Assembly (NCBI RefSeq): GCF_021390395.1
Contig: NZ_JAJUWT010000019.1
Location: forward strand, 1-64,000
Direction: 5' to 3'
DNA length: 64,000 bases
Source of the DNA: Saccharothrix sp. S26
GTDB taxonomy: Bacteria > Actinomycetota > Actinomycetes > Mycobacteriales > Pseudonocardiaceae
Each line of letters starts with the position of its first letter. The stretch's first letter is position 1. The position numbers were made by a program, and so were the translations under genes. A model generated the notes under the pieces. The model was not told the DNA's origin, made no database searches, and saw nothing but the letters and a program-made list of their open reading frames with translations. This document shows, in pieces, positions 39,301-47,893 of the stretch.

Positions 39301-39515
39301 GACTCGAACGTAGGGACGGTGCGGCGCGCGGACAGGGTGCGTTCGACCGACGGCCATCCGGGTGCACGCGCACCGGCATCCGTCACCGTCCGCGAGCCGG
39401 GGTCACCTGGCCAGGGTGACCTCGCCGCACCAACGGGTGCTCCGGCTCGCACGCCGTTCTCCCGGGACGACTCCCGCTCCTACCGTGGCCTGACCGCACC
39501 AAGGAGTTGAGGCCG

Positions 39516-40697
39516 ATGTCCGGTGCCTTCCGCCGCCGCGTCGCCGTCGCCGCCGCCGTCCTGATCACCGCCTCCCAGGCCACCGCCCTGACCGCCGCCG
39601 CCCTCCCCAGCACCGAGGTCGCCAAGACCCCGGCGGTCATCTCGCTGGGCGACAGCTACATCTCCGGCGAAGCCGGTCGGTGGCGCGGCAACGCGCTGGA
39701 GAACTCCGGCGACAAGTGGGGCACCGACCTGGCCACCAAGTGCGACGGGAGCGGCTGCACCACGGATCCGCAACGGGTCTACGGCGACACCCACGACGGC
39801 GCGAACATGTGCCACCGCTCCACGTCGGCCGAGATCGTCAGCGCCGCCATCCCCGACGTCACCGCGATCAACCTGGCCTGTTCCGGCGCGACGACGGCCG
39901 ACGTGCGCGACGGCGACCCGGCGCGCAACCAGCCCGACCAGGTCGAGCTGCTGCGCGCGGCCGTCCGCGACCACCAGGTGAAGCTGGTCGTGCTGTCGAT
40001 CGGCGGCAACGACCTGGGGTTCGGCGACATCATCGCCGACTGCGCCAAGGGTTACCTGTCGTCCTACCGGTGCGCGCCGAAGTGGGACTCCACCATCGCC
40101 GGGCAGCTGGACCAGCTCCGCGCGGACGTCGGCGCGACGATCAAGGCGATCAAGGAGGTCGTCAACGCCGCCCAGGGCACCGGCACCTACCAGTTCGTGC
40201 TCCAGTCCTACCCCGCTCCGATGCCGGCCGCCGCCGGCTTCCGCATCCCGGAGAGCGGGCCGCGGTGGTCGCAGGGCGGCTGCCCGGTCTGGAACAGCGA
40301 CGCGGACTGGGCGCGCAAGCAGCTCGTGCCCACGATCGCCGACCAGCTCGCGCAGGTGGCCGCGAACCGCGGTGTGCGGTTCCTCGACCTGCGCGACGCG
40401 TTCGACGGCCGCGAGGTGTGCGCGTCCGGCTCCCGGCAGGCGACGGACGCCAACAGCGCCGCCAACCCGCTGCCCGGCACGGAGGCGGAGTGGGTGCGGT
40501 GGGTCGTCACGGGCTACTCCGCGCAGGGTGATCGGCAGGAGAGCATGCACCCCAACCACTACGGCCAACGCGCGCTCGGCACGTGCCTTCGCCTGATGCA
40601 CCAGAAGGCCACCGGGAACCACGCGTGCCACAACACCCCCGACGCGGGCCCGGGCCGGATGACGTTGACCGCGATCAACCGCTCCCCCGACCTCTGA
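39516..40697 (+). CDS. Secreted GDSL/SGNH-type hydrolase (lipase/esterase)
   Basis: 393 aa; AAGGAG at 39500-39505 supports the ATG at 39516. Signal peptide of about 30 residues (VAVAAAVLITASQATAL). All SGNH blocks are visible: block I SLGDSYISGEAG with the nucleophilic Ser, block II with the conserved Gly near NLACSGATT, block III SIGGNDLGFG with Asn, and block V SMHPNHYGQRA with the catalytic His. Several cysteines in the mature part suggest disulfides. Such enzymes hydrolyse lipid or carbohydrate esters outside the cell; the substrate cannot be read from sequence. It is transcribed away from the M23 gene. Confidence 0.92.
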   Translation: MSGAFRRRVAVAAAVLITASQATALTAAALPSTEVAKTPAVISLGDSYISGEAGRWRGNALENSGDKWGTDLATKCDGSGCTTDPQRVYGDTHDGANMCHRSTSAEIVSAAIPDVTAINLACSGATTADVRDGDPARNQPDQVELLRAAVRDHQVKLVVLSIGGNDLGFGDIIADCAKGYLSSYRCAPKWDSTIAGQLDQLRADVGATIKAIKEVVNAAQGTGTYQFVLQSYPAPMPAAAGFRIPESGPRWSQGGCPVWNSDADWARKQLVPTIADQLAQVAANRGVRFLDLRDAFDGREVCASGSRQATDANSAANPLPGTEAEWVRWVVTGYSAQGDRQESMHPNHYGQRALGTCLRLMHQKATGNHACHNTPDAGPGRMTLTAINRSPDL

Positions 40698-40754
40698 TCG
40701 CCTCCCGCCCGGACCTGGTTACGATCACGGCCCCCGTGCAACGAGGAGGGACAC

Positions 40755-41282
40755 GTGTCGTCAACGGTTCGGGACGCGCTGGTCGGCTTGGCCGCCCTGT
40801 TGGCACCCGGTGTGCCGCAGGTGGCCGACCGGGTGGCGAGCGCCCACGACGACCCGTCCGGCTACGTCGAGGCGCACGCCGACCGGCTGGACGAGCGCGG
40901 CATCGACGAGCCGATCCCCGACCTGGCGTGGATCGCCCTGGTCGACGCCCTCACCGACCACGGCCTGCTCGCCGAGGTGGACTGGAAGGAGGCGGGGGAC
41001 GAGATCGTCGCCCAGCTGCGCGAGCTGCGCTCCAGCCCCGCCGACGCGGGCGCCTGGTCCTGGTCCGCCGACGTCGCCGACCTGCCCGCCTACGACTTCC
41101 TCGAACGCGCGGGCGCACAGCTGCGCGCCACCGGGACCACCCTCGCCGTGCTCGACATCGAGTCCGACTGCTACCCGCTGGTCCTGCTCCCGAACGGCCA
41201 CGCCGACGACCTGCGCGCCCTGGCCGCCGCCACCCCCTTCACCGCGAGCGTCCTCGGCGCGCCCGCCACGTCGCCGTCGTAG
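40755..41282 (+). CDS. Hypothetical protein, DUF6630-like
   Basis: 175 aa, GTG start with GAGGAGGG at 40743-40750. The protein is acidic, alanine-rich and without signal peptide or membrane helix, so it is probably cytoplasmic. Conserved-looking parts are DLAWIALVDALTDHGLLAEVDWKE in the N-terminal half and LAVLDIESDCYPLVLLP in the C-terminal half. These remind me of the uncharacterised DUF6630 family, but this assignment is from memory and weak. No neighbour gives a functional hint: the upstream lipase ends 57 bp before it, and the following hydrolase is 91 bp away. Confidence 0.75.
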   Translation: MSSTVRDALVGLAALLAPGVPQVADRVASAHDDPSGYVEAHADRLDERGIDEPIPDLAWIALVDALTDHGLLAEVDWKEAGDEIVAQLRELRSSPADAGAWSWSADVADLPAYDFLERAGAQLRATGTTLAVLDIESDCYPLVLLPNGHADDLRALAAATPFTASVLGAPATSPS

Positions 41283-41373
41283 GACGCGGAGCCCGACGCG
41301 GGTGAGCACTGCCATCGGCGCGGCCCTTCGGGTCCACCGAGCCCGATGGGTGCGACCACCGGCGCGGTGAGCC

Positions 41374-42213
41374 GTGTCCCTCGCCGGCACCGGTGGTGGG
41401 CATCGGCGGTTTCGCCGGTCCCACGCGCGGTCGCTGGTCGTCGGCGGGTGTGGTGCGCCACCGTCGGCCGCGGGCGGGTCCGGGCCCTACCCGGCCGGCT
41501 ACGAGACGACCCTGCGGTTGACCAACCACACGGTCTACCGGCCCGACACCCTGCCCGCGGGCGTCAAGCTGCCCATCGTGGCCTGGGGCAACGGCGCGTG
41601 CCGCGCGGACGGGACGTGGTTCGAGAACATCCTCACCGAGTGGGCGTCGCACGGCTTCCTGGTCATCGCCAACGGCCGGCCGGGCGGCAGCGGGTCCACC
41701 GACTCCGACATGCTCCTCGACTCCATCGACTGGGCGATCGCGGAGAACTCGCGGCGCACGAGCGAGTACTACGGCAGGATCGACACCACCAAGATCGCCG
41801 TGATGGGCCAGTCGTGCGGCGGCATCGAGACCTACGAGGTCGCGTCCGACCCGCGGCTGACCACCACCGTGCTGTGGAACAGCGGCCTGCTCGGCGACTC
41901 GCAGAACCACCTGTTGCAGCGGCTGCGCGTGCCGATCGCGTACTTCATCGGCGGGCCCACCGACATCGCCTACGAGAACGCGATGGACGACTGGCGTCGC
42001 CTGCCCGCCGGGCTGCCCGCGTTCATGGGCAACCTGGACGTCGGGCACTTCGGCACGTTCGACCAGCCCAACGGCGGCGAGTTCGGCCGGGTCGGCGCGC
42101 ACTGGCTGAAGTGGCAGCTCAAGGGCGACCAAGCCGGCAGGGCCCAGTTCGTCGGCGCGAACTGCGGCCTGTGCGCGACCGAGTGGGACGTGCAGCGCAA
42201 GAACCTGGGCTGA
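41374..42213 (+). CDS. Alpha/beta hydrolase, probable lipoprotein, start uncertain
   Basis: Up to 279 aa. The core is an alpha/beta hydrolase of the secreted type: LPIVAWGNGACRADGTWFEN (oxyanion region), GFLVIANGRPGGSGSTD, the nucleophile elbow GQSCGG, VLWNSGLL, and the late VGHFGTF with the catalytic His. The N-terminus is odd. SLVVGGCGAPPSAAGG looks like the end of a lipoprotein signal with its lipobox Cys, but the hydrophobic part in front is missing or degraded (GGGHRRFRRSHARS), and I see no good ribosome site near the nominal GTG at 41374. A truncated or frameshifted signal peptide is likely. The enzyme resembles cutinase/PET-hydrolase-like or uncharacterised poly-ester hydrolases only in general fold. 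Confidence 0.75.
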   Translation: MSLAGTGGGHRRFRRSHARSLVVGGCGAPPSAAGGSGPYPAGYETTLRLTNHTVYRPDTLPAGVKLPIVAWGNGACRADGTWFENILTEWASHGFLVIANGRPGGSGSTDSDMLLDSIDWAIAENSRRTSEYYGRIDTTKIAVMGQSCGGIETYEVASDPRLTTTVLWNSGLLGDSQNHLLQRLRVPIAYFIGGPTDIAYENAMDDWRRLPAGLPAFMGNLDVGHFGTFDQPNGGEFGRVGAHWLKWQLKGDQAGRAQFVGANCGLCATEWDVQRKNLG

Positions 42214-42321
42214 CCCATCCGGACGCCTGTGCCGCCCGCCCCCGCTGTGGCGGACGGCACAGGCGTCTGTGGTGCGAACGGACCACAGTGCGCCTGCCCG
42301 ACCACGGCTACGGTGCCGCCC

Positions 42322-42969
42322 ATGCAGTCGTTCACGCACGTCAACCGCACATTGGTCGCTTCCGTGGGCGCGCTCGCGCTCCTGCTGTCGGCGTGCGGCG
42401 GCTCGACCTCCGGCACCGCGGTGACCGCGGCCACCACCGAGGCGTCGACCGAGACCACCTCCAGCGCCGCGGCGAAGAGCTCGACCACGACCACCACCGC
42501 CAAGGACGCGCCCGTCGGTGACGTCACCGCGCCCGGCGCGGAGCTGAAGGTCGGCGAGCGCGCCGTGGTGCCGTTCAAGTACGGCACGGACAAGAACGGC
42601 ACGATCGCGCTCACCGTCACCGCGATCGAGAAGGGCGACAACGCCGACCTGGCGGCGTTCGGCGAGAAGGCCAAGGGCATCACGCCGTACTACATCCGCG
42701 TCACCGTCGAGAACGTCGGCGGCACCGACCTGGCCTACAGCTCGGTGAGCCTGCGCGCGGTCGGCGCGGACGGCAAGGGCACGGGCGTCATCATCACCGG
42801 CGAGACCAAGCAGTGCGCGTCGGAGTCGGCGAAGAAGGACTTCACCACGGCGGGCGCGAAGTACGAGACCTGTGTGCTCCAGGGTGCGCGCGAGGGCTCG
42901 GCGGTGGCCGGCGCGGAGTACAACAAGGGCGACGGCTACGACAAGTCGCCGATCACCTGGATGTCGTGA
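42322..42969 (+). CDS. Lipoprotein with DUF4352-like domain
   Basis: 215 aa. A type II signal peptide ends in the lipobox LLSAC (Cys about residue 26), followed by a Ser/Thr-rich tether (TTEASTETTSSAAAKSSTTT). The globular part from residue 65 on, with GAELKVGERAVVPFKYG, IALTVTAIEKGD, PYYIRVTVENVGGTDLAYSS and a late Cys pair (KQCASE, ETCVLQG), fits an immunoglobulin-like domain of the DUF4352 kind. It should be anchored outside the membrane. Function is unknown. It is convergent with the ferredoxin reductase gene, with only 33 bp between the stops. Confidence 0.83.
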   Translation: MQSFTHVNRTLVASVGALALLLSACGGSTSGTAVTAATTEASTETTSSAAAKSSTTTTTAKDAPVGDVTAPGAELKVGERAVVPFKYGTDKNGTIALTVTAIEKGDNADLAAFGEKAKGITPYYIRVTVENVGGTDLAYSSVSLRAVGADGKGTGVIITGETKQCASESAKKDFTTAGAKYETCVLQGAREGSAVAGAEYNKGDGYDKSPITWMS

Positions 42970-43002
42970 CCGCCGGTCGTCGACCGCGGCCCCACGTGCC
43001 GG

Positions 43003-44181
43003 TCATCGTGGCACGGCGGCTTGGCCGAGCGCGCGTTGCCGAAGCTGACGTGCCTGTTTGGGCATGTTCCAGCCGAGCACGCCCACGGGCTCGCCCGCAC
43101 GCCGGTAGACCGCGACGAACCGGCGGGCGGTGACGTCACCGTCCTCGACGGACACCTCCGCGTCGGCGGGCAGGACGCCGAAGACCTGGAGCTTGGCGTC
43201 GAACTGGTCGGTCCAGAAGTACGGCACGGGCAGGTAGGCGCGGTCCGCGCCCAGGACGTTGTCCGCCACGACGCCCGCCTGTTCGGTGGCGTTGGTGCGG
43301 TTCTCCAGCCGCAGCGACGCCCCCAGGCGCTCGTGGTGCCACCGCGCCACGTCACCGACCGCGTAGACGCCGGCCGCGGCACGGCACCCCGCGTCGCACA
43401 CCACACCGTTGTCGATCACCAGTCCGCTGTCGAGCAGCCATTCGGTGTTCGGGACGGCCCCCAGCGCGACCACGACCACGTCGGCCGGGAGCACGTCGCC
43501 GTCCGCCAACCGGACACCCGTGACGCGGCCGTCCCGCCCGACCAGGCCGACCACGGCGGCGTTGAGGCGCAGCCGGACGCCGTGCTCGGCGTGGAGGTCG
43601 GCGAGCAGGCCGGCGGCGAGCGGACCGAGTTGGGCGGCCAGCGGCGCGGGCTGCGGCCCGGCGAGCGTGACGTCCACGCCCAGGCCGCGGGCCGTGGCGG
43701 CGACCTCCGCGCCGAGCACGCCGTCACCCACCACGACGAGCCGGCCGGCGTTGCGCAGGTCGGATCGCAGCGCCACCGCGTCGGCCAGCGTGCGCAGCAC
43801 GTGCACACCGCCGAGCCCTGCCTGGTCGGGCAGCACCCTCGGCCGCACGCCGGTGGCCACGACCACGGCGTCGGCCCGCAGCACCGCCCCCGAGGCCGTT
43901 CGGACGCCGCGCGTGGTCAGGTCCAGGGACACCGCCGGGTCGCCGAGCGCGAACGTGGCGCCCAACGCGTCGAGCGCGTCCCGGTCGCGCAGGCGCGCCC
44001 GTTCGGGCTCCCACGCTCCGGAGAGGACCTGCTTGGACAGCGGCGGCCGGTCGTAGGGCGGCTCCGCCTCGTCGCCCAGCAGGGTCAGCCCGCCGGTGAA
44101 ACCCTTGCGGCGCAACGCCTCGGCGGTGGCCAGGCCGGCCGCCGAGGCTCCGACGACGAGCACGTCGGACACCGTGCTCAC
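43003..44181 (-). CDS. FAD-dependent ferredoxin reductase (P450 redox partner)
   Basis: 392 aa, GTG start at 44181 overlapping the ferredoxin stop (GTGA). Two nucleotide-binding motifs are present: VLVVGASAAGLATAEALR for FAD at the N-terminus, and LVVVGDGVLGAEVA around residue 147 for NAD(P)H. PPYDRPPLSKQVLSG, ATGVRPR and VYAVGDVARW with the FAD-ribityl Asp are as in putidaredoxin-reductase-type enzymes, which also end in the C-terminal domain seen here (TDQFDAKLQVFG). It passes electrons from NAD(P)H to the ferredoxin encoded directly upstream, and from there to the P450. The three genes form a complete electron-transfer operon. Confidence 0.93.
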   Translation of the reverse strand: MSTVSDVLVVGASAAGLATAEALRRKGFTGGLTLLGDEAEPPYDRPPLSKQVLSGAWEPERARLRDRDALDALGATFALGDPAVSLDLTTRGVRTASGAVLRADAVVVATGVRPRVLPDQAGLGGVHVLRTLADAVALRSDLRNAGRLVVVGDGVLGAEVAATARGLGVDVTLAGPQPAPLAAQLGPLAAGLLADLHAEHGVRLRLNAAVVGLVGRDGRVTGVRLADGDVLPADVVVVALGAVPNTEWLLDSGLVIDNGVVCDAGCRAAAGVYAVGDVARWHHERLGASLRLENRTNATEQAGVVADNVLGADRAYLPVPYFWTDQFDAKLQVFGVLPADAEVSVEDGDVTARRFVAVYRRAGEPVGVLGWNMPKQARQLRQRALGQAAVPR

Positions 44182-44378
44182 GCCCGCGTCCCCAGCGCGA
44201 TCGCCGCCGCCGGGCACACCTCGGCGGCCTCGCGGACCGCGGCGTGCAGGTGCTCGGCGGGTTCGGGGTCGAGCAGCACCACGACGCCGTCCTCGTCGCG
44301 CTGGTCGAACACCTCGGGCGCGGCCAGCACGCACGAGCCCGCCCCGCAGCACTTGTCTTCGTCCACCCGGACCTGCAT
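44178..44378 (-). CDS. 3Fe-4S-type ferredoxin (P450 redox partner)
   Basis: 66 aa. The cluster motif is C-x5-C (Cys10 and Cys16 in DKCCGAGSC) with a distal VCP Cys about residue 55, the pattern of small actinobacterial [3Fe-4S] or [4Fe-4S] ferredoxins that serve P450s. Cys11 may be an additional ligand. It lies 25 bp downstream of the P450 gene and overlaps the reductase start by four bases, so electron supply to that P450 is the obvious role. Confidence 0.92.
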   Translation of the reverse strand: MQVRVDEDKCCGAGSCVLAAPEVFDQRDEDGVVVLLDPEPAEHLHAAVREAAEVCPAAAIALGTRA

Positions 44379-44403
44379 CTCGCACTCCTCTCGGTTGTCC
44401 CGG

Positions 44404-45618
44404 TCACCAGCGGACGGGCAGTGCCCGCAGCCCGCCGACGACCAGGCCGTCGACGCGCTCCAGCTCGGCCGCGGGCACGGCCAGCTCCAGCGTGGGCAGG
44501 CGGCGCAGGAGCACGTCCAGCACGGCCTGCAACTCGGTTCGGGCCAGGGACTGCCCGAGGCACGAGTGCGCGCCCGCGCCGAACGCCAGGTGCGTGTTCG
44601 GGGTGCGGGCCAGGTCCAGCTCGTCGGCGCGGGCGAAGGCGTCCTCGTCGCGGTTGGCCGCGGCCAGGTTGCACACCACCGTCGTGCCGCGCGGGATCAC
44701 CGTGCCGCCGACCTCGGCGTCCTCGGTGATGTAGCGGGGAATGCCGAAGCCGGGGTTGGCGTCGGCCCGCAACGCCTCCTCGACCGCCGTGCGCACCAGG
44801 GACGGGTCGGCGAGCAGCGCTTCCCACCGCGCCCGGTCGGCCAGCAGCATCCCGACCATCTTGCCGATCATGTTGGCCGTGGTCTCGTGCCCGGCGACCA
44901 GCAGCCCCTGCGCGGTGGCCAGCAACGCCTCGTCCGGCATCACGCCACCCGCGCCCGCCGCGGCGGCGATCAGCTCGCTGATCAGGTCGTCGCCCGGGTC
45001 CTGCCTGGTGGCGGCGATGTGGGCGCCCATGTAGTCGGCGAACTCGGCCTGCGCGGCGTCGATCTCGGCCTGCGTGTAGCGGGTGAGGCTGAGCAGCGTG
45101 TTGGACCAGTAGGCGAACTTGTCCCGGTCGCTCTCCGGCACGCCGAGCATGTCGCAGATGACCCACACCGGCAGCGGGAACCCGAGCGCCGCCTTGAGGT
45201 CGGCGGGCGCGCCGCTCGCCACCATGCCGTCGACGAGCCGTTCGGCCATCGCCTCGATGCCCGGCCGCAGCGCCGTCATGCGCTTGGCGGTGAACCACTT
45301 GCCGACCATCCGCCGCCACTGCTGGTGGTGCTCCTCGCGCAGGGCCCGGCCCAGGCCGCTGTTGAACACGCCGCCGGACTCGTTCGCCGCGATCCGGGCC
45401 GCGTCGGGTGCGTTGAGGTCGCGGGTGAACCTCGGGTCGGACAGCACGTGCTTGACGTCGTCGTAGCGGGTCAGCAGCGTCGCCGCGTCACCGCTGGGCA
45501 GGCGCACGTGGGCGACCGGGCAGCCCTGCCGCAGCCGCGCCCACTCCGCGGGCGGTTCCAGCGCGGCCGGGCTCGGGATCGGGTAGTCCAGCACGTGGTC
45601 GGTGTCTCCGAGCGCCAC
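44404..45618 (-). CDS. Cytochrome P450
   Basis: 404 aa from the GTG at 45618, chosen because GAGGAGG lies nine bases upstream; a longer frame from 45648 would put the ribosome site inside the gene. Hallmarks: I-helix oxygen-binding motif LLVAGHETTANM, K-helix EEALR (ExxR), and the heme-binding loop FGAGAHSCLGQ with the proximal Cys. It is a class I bacterial P450 of normal length, fed by the ferredoxin and reductase that follow. The substrate is not apparent; the absence of biosynthetic neighbours and the adjoining TetR gene suggest inducible oxidation of an exogenous compound rather than tailoring of the distant NRPS product. Confidence 0.94.
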   Translation of the reverse strand: MALGDTDHVLDYPIPSPAALEPPAEWARLRQGCPVAHVRLPSGDAATLLTRYDDVKHVLSDPRFTRDLNAPDAARIAANESGGVFNSGLGRALREEHHQQWRRMVGKWFTAKRMTALRPGIEAMAERLVDGMVASGAPADLKAALGFPLPVWVICDMLGVPESDRDKFAYWSNTLLSLTRYTQAEIDAAQAEFADYMGAHIAATRQDPGDDLISELIAAAAGAGGVMPDEALLATAQGLLVAGHETTANMIGKMVGMLLADRARWEALLADPSLVRTAVEEALRADANPGFGIPRYITEDAEVGGTVIPRGTTVVCNLAAANRDEDAFARADELDLARTPNTHLAFGAGAHSCLGQSLARTELQAVLDVLLRRLPTLELAVPAAELERVDGLVVGGLRALPVRW

Positions 45619-45642
45619 CGGCAACCGCCTCCTCAGATTTTG

Positions 45643-45658
45643 AGTCAATCGACTGACT
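45643..45658. promoter_or_regulatory. Probable TetR operator upstream of the P450 operon
   Basis: AGTCAATCGACTGACT is a 16-bp inverted repeat with one mismatched pair, 25 bp upstream of the P450 start and 63 bp from the end of the TetR gene. Its size and place suit a TetR-family dimer repressing the P450 operon. Confidence 0.5.
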
Positions 45659-45720
45659 TAAGAGTGCCGGCGATCGGGGTGCGACGCAACGTGATGGCTC
45701 AAGCGCGTAGGGAAGGGCCG

Positions 45721-46392
45721 TTACCGGCGGTGTTCGGTGTACGGGGCGGTCCACAGGCCGGTGATGGCGTCGATCAGGCCGGTCGCCGCCTCGTCCCAGG
45801 TGGGCCTCGGCGTGGCGGTGCCCTCGGCCAGCGCCCGCTCGCGCTCCGCGCAGACGTGCACGATGAGGTGGCGGACCATGGCGGCGCGGTCCTCGCGCAC
45901 GTCGGCGGGCATGTCGGGCAGCAGCGCGATGAGGTTGTCCACCACGAGCCGCAACGAGGTTCCGGCCAGCGCCTCCTCGGCCATGATCACGCGGAACGCC
46001 GGGTCGGTCATGACCTGCGCGCTGAACCGGGCGAACCAGGTCGGGTCGCCCAGCGACGCGAGGTAGGTGGTCACCGGCCGCACCAGGCACGCCACCCAGT
46101 CCCGCACCTCCCGCGACCCGGCGACGGCGGCCACCGCGTCCTGCCGCAGCGACTCGATGCGGGAGGTGTGCCGGAGCATGATCGCCCGGACGAGGTCGGC
46201 CTTGGTGCCGAAGTGGTAGCCGACCGCGGTGTTGTTGCCCTGCCCGGCGGCCGCGCTGATCTGCCGGTTCGACACCGCGTACAGGCCCTGCTCGGCGAAC
46301 AGCCGTTCCGCCGTGGTCAGGATCTGGTGCCGCGTCGCTCCGACCTGCTCCGCCCGGGGTGTTCTGCCGACGTCCGCCACCACGGTCGACAC
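45721..46392 (-). CDS. TetR family regulator
   Basis: 223 aa, GTG start. The N-terminal helix-turn-helix is clear: TRHQILTTAERLFAEQGLYAVSNRQISAAAGQGNNTAVGYHFGTKADLVRAIM. The C-terminal ligand-binding part is longer than average and includes WFARFSAQVMTDPAFRVIM. It lies directly upstream of the P450 operon on the same strand, 102 bp before the P450 start, with a near-perfect palindrome in between, so control of that operon by an unknown small molecule is likely. Confidence 0.91.
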   Translation of the reverse strand: MSTVVADVGRTPRAEQVGATRHQILTTAERLFAEQGLYAVSNRQISAAAGQGNNTAVGYHFGTKADLVRAIMLRHTSRIESLRQDAVAAVAGSREVRDWVACLVRPVTTYLASLGDPTWFARFSAQVMTDPAFRVIMAEEALAGTSLRLVVDNLIALLPDMPADVREDRAAMVRHLIVHVCAERERALAEGTATPRPTWDEAATGLIDAITGLWTAPYTEHRR

Positions 46393-46399
46393 CGTACCG

Positions 46400-46789
46400 T
46401 CACCCGGCCCGATCAGCGCTGGTCGGACGTTGGAACAGGGTGTAGAGGTACACCAGCGCCGGGATGAGCACGACCGCGCCGACGGTGAGCGCGACGAGCA
46501 GGGCCGTCAGGGTCGGGCGGCCCTGCGCGGCCTGCTCGATGGTCAGGCCGGGCAGCAGCACGTACGGGTACTGGCCGACCGCCCACCCCACCAGGATCGC
46601 CACCACCGCCACCGCGGACACGACCCGTGCGAGCGCGTACCGGCGCAGCGCCAGCAGCACGATCGCCGCCACCCCGGCCGCCACCGAGAGCAGCACCACC
46701 GGCAGGCCCCGACCGGTGAGGCCGGTGTAGAGCAGCGGCGCGTCGGCCCGCAACACCAGGATGCCCGCGAGGCCGACCGCGCCCGTCAC
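46400..46789 (-). pseudogene. cydB: Relic of cytochrome bd oxidase subunit II (C-terminal fragment)
   Basis: About 129 residues match the last third of CydB: LRADAPLLYTGLTGRGLP, a membrane helix VVLLSVAAGVAAIVLLAL, the characteristic GWAVGQYPYVLLPGLTI, and the final helix VALTVGAVVLIPALVYLYTLF. The N-terminal two thirds, including the first membrane helices, are missing; upstream of about 46790 the same frame turns into unrelated sequence and runs antisense to the SDR gene. No cydA is in the window. No start codon or ribosome site fits the fragment, so I treat it as a deletion remnant. Confidence 0.78.
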
Positions 46790-46957
46790 CTCACCGGGAA
46801 CCGTGCACCCGGCGGCCCAGTCACCCGGAACATGACACCAGGCATCGGGCCGTCCCGCGACTCGGCCGCTGATCACCCGTTCGAGCGTCAGGTCCACCCC
46901 GACCTCGCTGCCGGGCCGATTAGGCTCCGGTGGCGTGCCGGCTGGGAGGAGGACGCC

Positions 46958-47701
46958 ATGGCCCCGGTTTCCGTGGTGACGGGCGCGGGTTCGGGCGTCG
47001 GCCGCGTGGTCGCCCGCGCGCTGCTCGACGCCGGGCACCGGGTGGCGCTGGCGGGCCGCCGCGCGGACCCGTTGGCCGAGACCGCCGCCGGCGTGGAGCC
47101 CGACCGCGTGCTCGTCGTGCCGACCGACATCACGGTGGAGGCGTCGGTCGACGCGTTGTTCGACGCCGTGCGGGAGCGGTGGGGACGGGTCGACGTGCTG
47201 TTCAACAACGCCGGCACGAACGTCGCGGCCACGCCGTTGGAGGAGTTCACCCTCGACCAGTGGTCGACGGTGATCGACACGAACCTGACCGGCGCGTTCC
47301 TGTGCGCCCGCGCCGCGTACCGGGTGATGCGCGACCAGGACCCGCAGGGCGGTCGGATCATCAACAACGGCTCGGTGTCGGCCCACACCCCGCGCCCGGA
47401 CGCCGTCGCGTACAACGCGAGCAAGCACGCCATCACCGGCCTGACGAAGTCGATCTCGCTGGAGGGCCGTCGCCACCGCATCGCGTGCGGCCAGATCGAC
47501 ATCGGCAACGCCGCCACCCCGATGACCGAACGCATGACCGCGGGCGTCCGGCAGGCCGACGGCACGATCGCCGCCGAGCCGACCATGGACGTCGCGCACG
47601 TCGCCGACGCGGTCCGCTACATGGCGGCCCTGCCCCTGGAGGCCAACGTCCAGTTCATGACCGTCATGGCCACCACGATGCCCTTCATCGGCCGCGGCTG
47701 A
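46958..47701 (+). CDS. Short-chain dehydrogenase/reductase
   Basis: 247 aa with GGGAGGAGG at 46944-46952. Classical SDR motifs: the cofactor loop VTGAGSGVGR (TGxxxGxG), NNAG at about residue 86, the catalytic Ser in NNGSVSAHTP, and YNASK. The first strand ends in GRR, favouring NADP over NAD, though not decisively. It is a single-domain oxidoreductase; the substrate is unknown. It stands alone: upstream lies the cydB relic, downstream a convergent methyltransferase gene. Confidence 0.92.
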   Translation: MAPVSVVTGAGSGVGRVVARALLDAGHRVALAGRRADPLAETAAGVEPDRVLVVPTDITVEASVDALFDAVRERWGRVDVLFNNAGTNVAATPLEEFTLDQWSTVIDTNLTGAFLCARAAYRVMRDQDPQGGRIINNGSVSAHTPRPDAVAYNASKHAITGLTKSISLEGRRHRIACGQIDIGNAATPMTERMTAGVRQADGTIAAEPTMDVAHVADAVRYMAALPLEANVQFMTVMATTMPFIGRG

Positions 47702-47893
47702 CACCGCCACCGGTCACGCGACCGGACGCGACCAGCCGCACCGATCACCCGGCAGGACGCCAGTCGGTTCCACCAGCGGCCACGGCCCAGCCTCGGCGAT
47801 CAGCCCGACAACCCGGCGGCCAACCCCACGAACGGGCGCGGCACCACCGGCGCACGCCGCCCTCAGCGCAGCCACGCCCCCACCGCGCCGGGG

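Noticed and set aside
43021..46467. A + strand frame of more than 1100 codons over the P450 operon.
   Set aside because: It is antisense to reductase, ferredoxin, P450 and TetR genes that all show family motifs.
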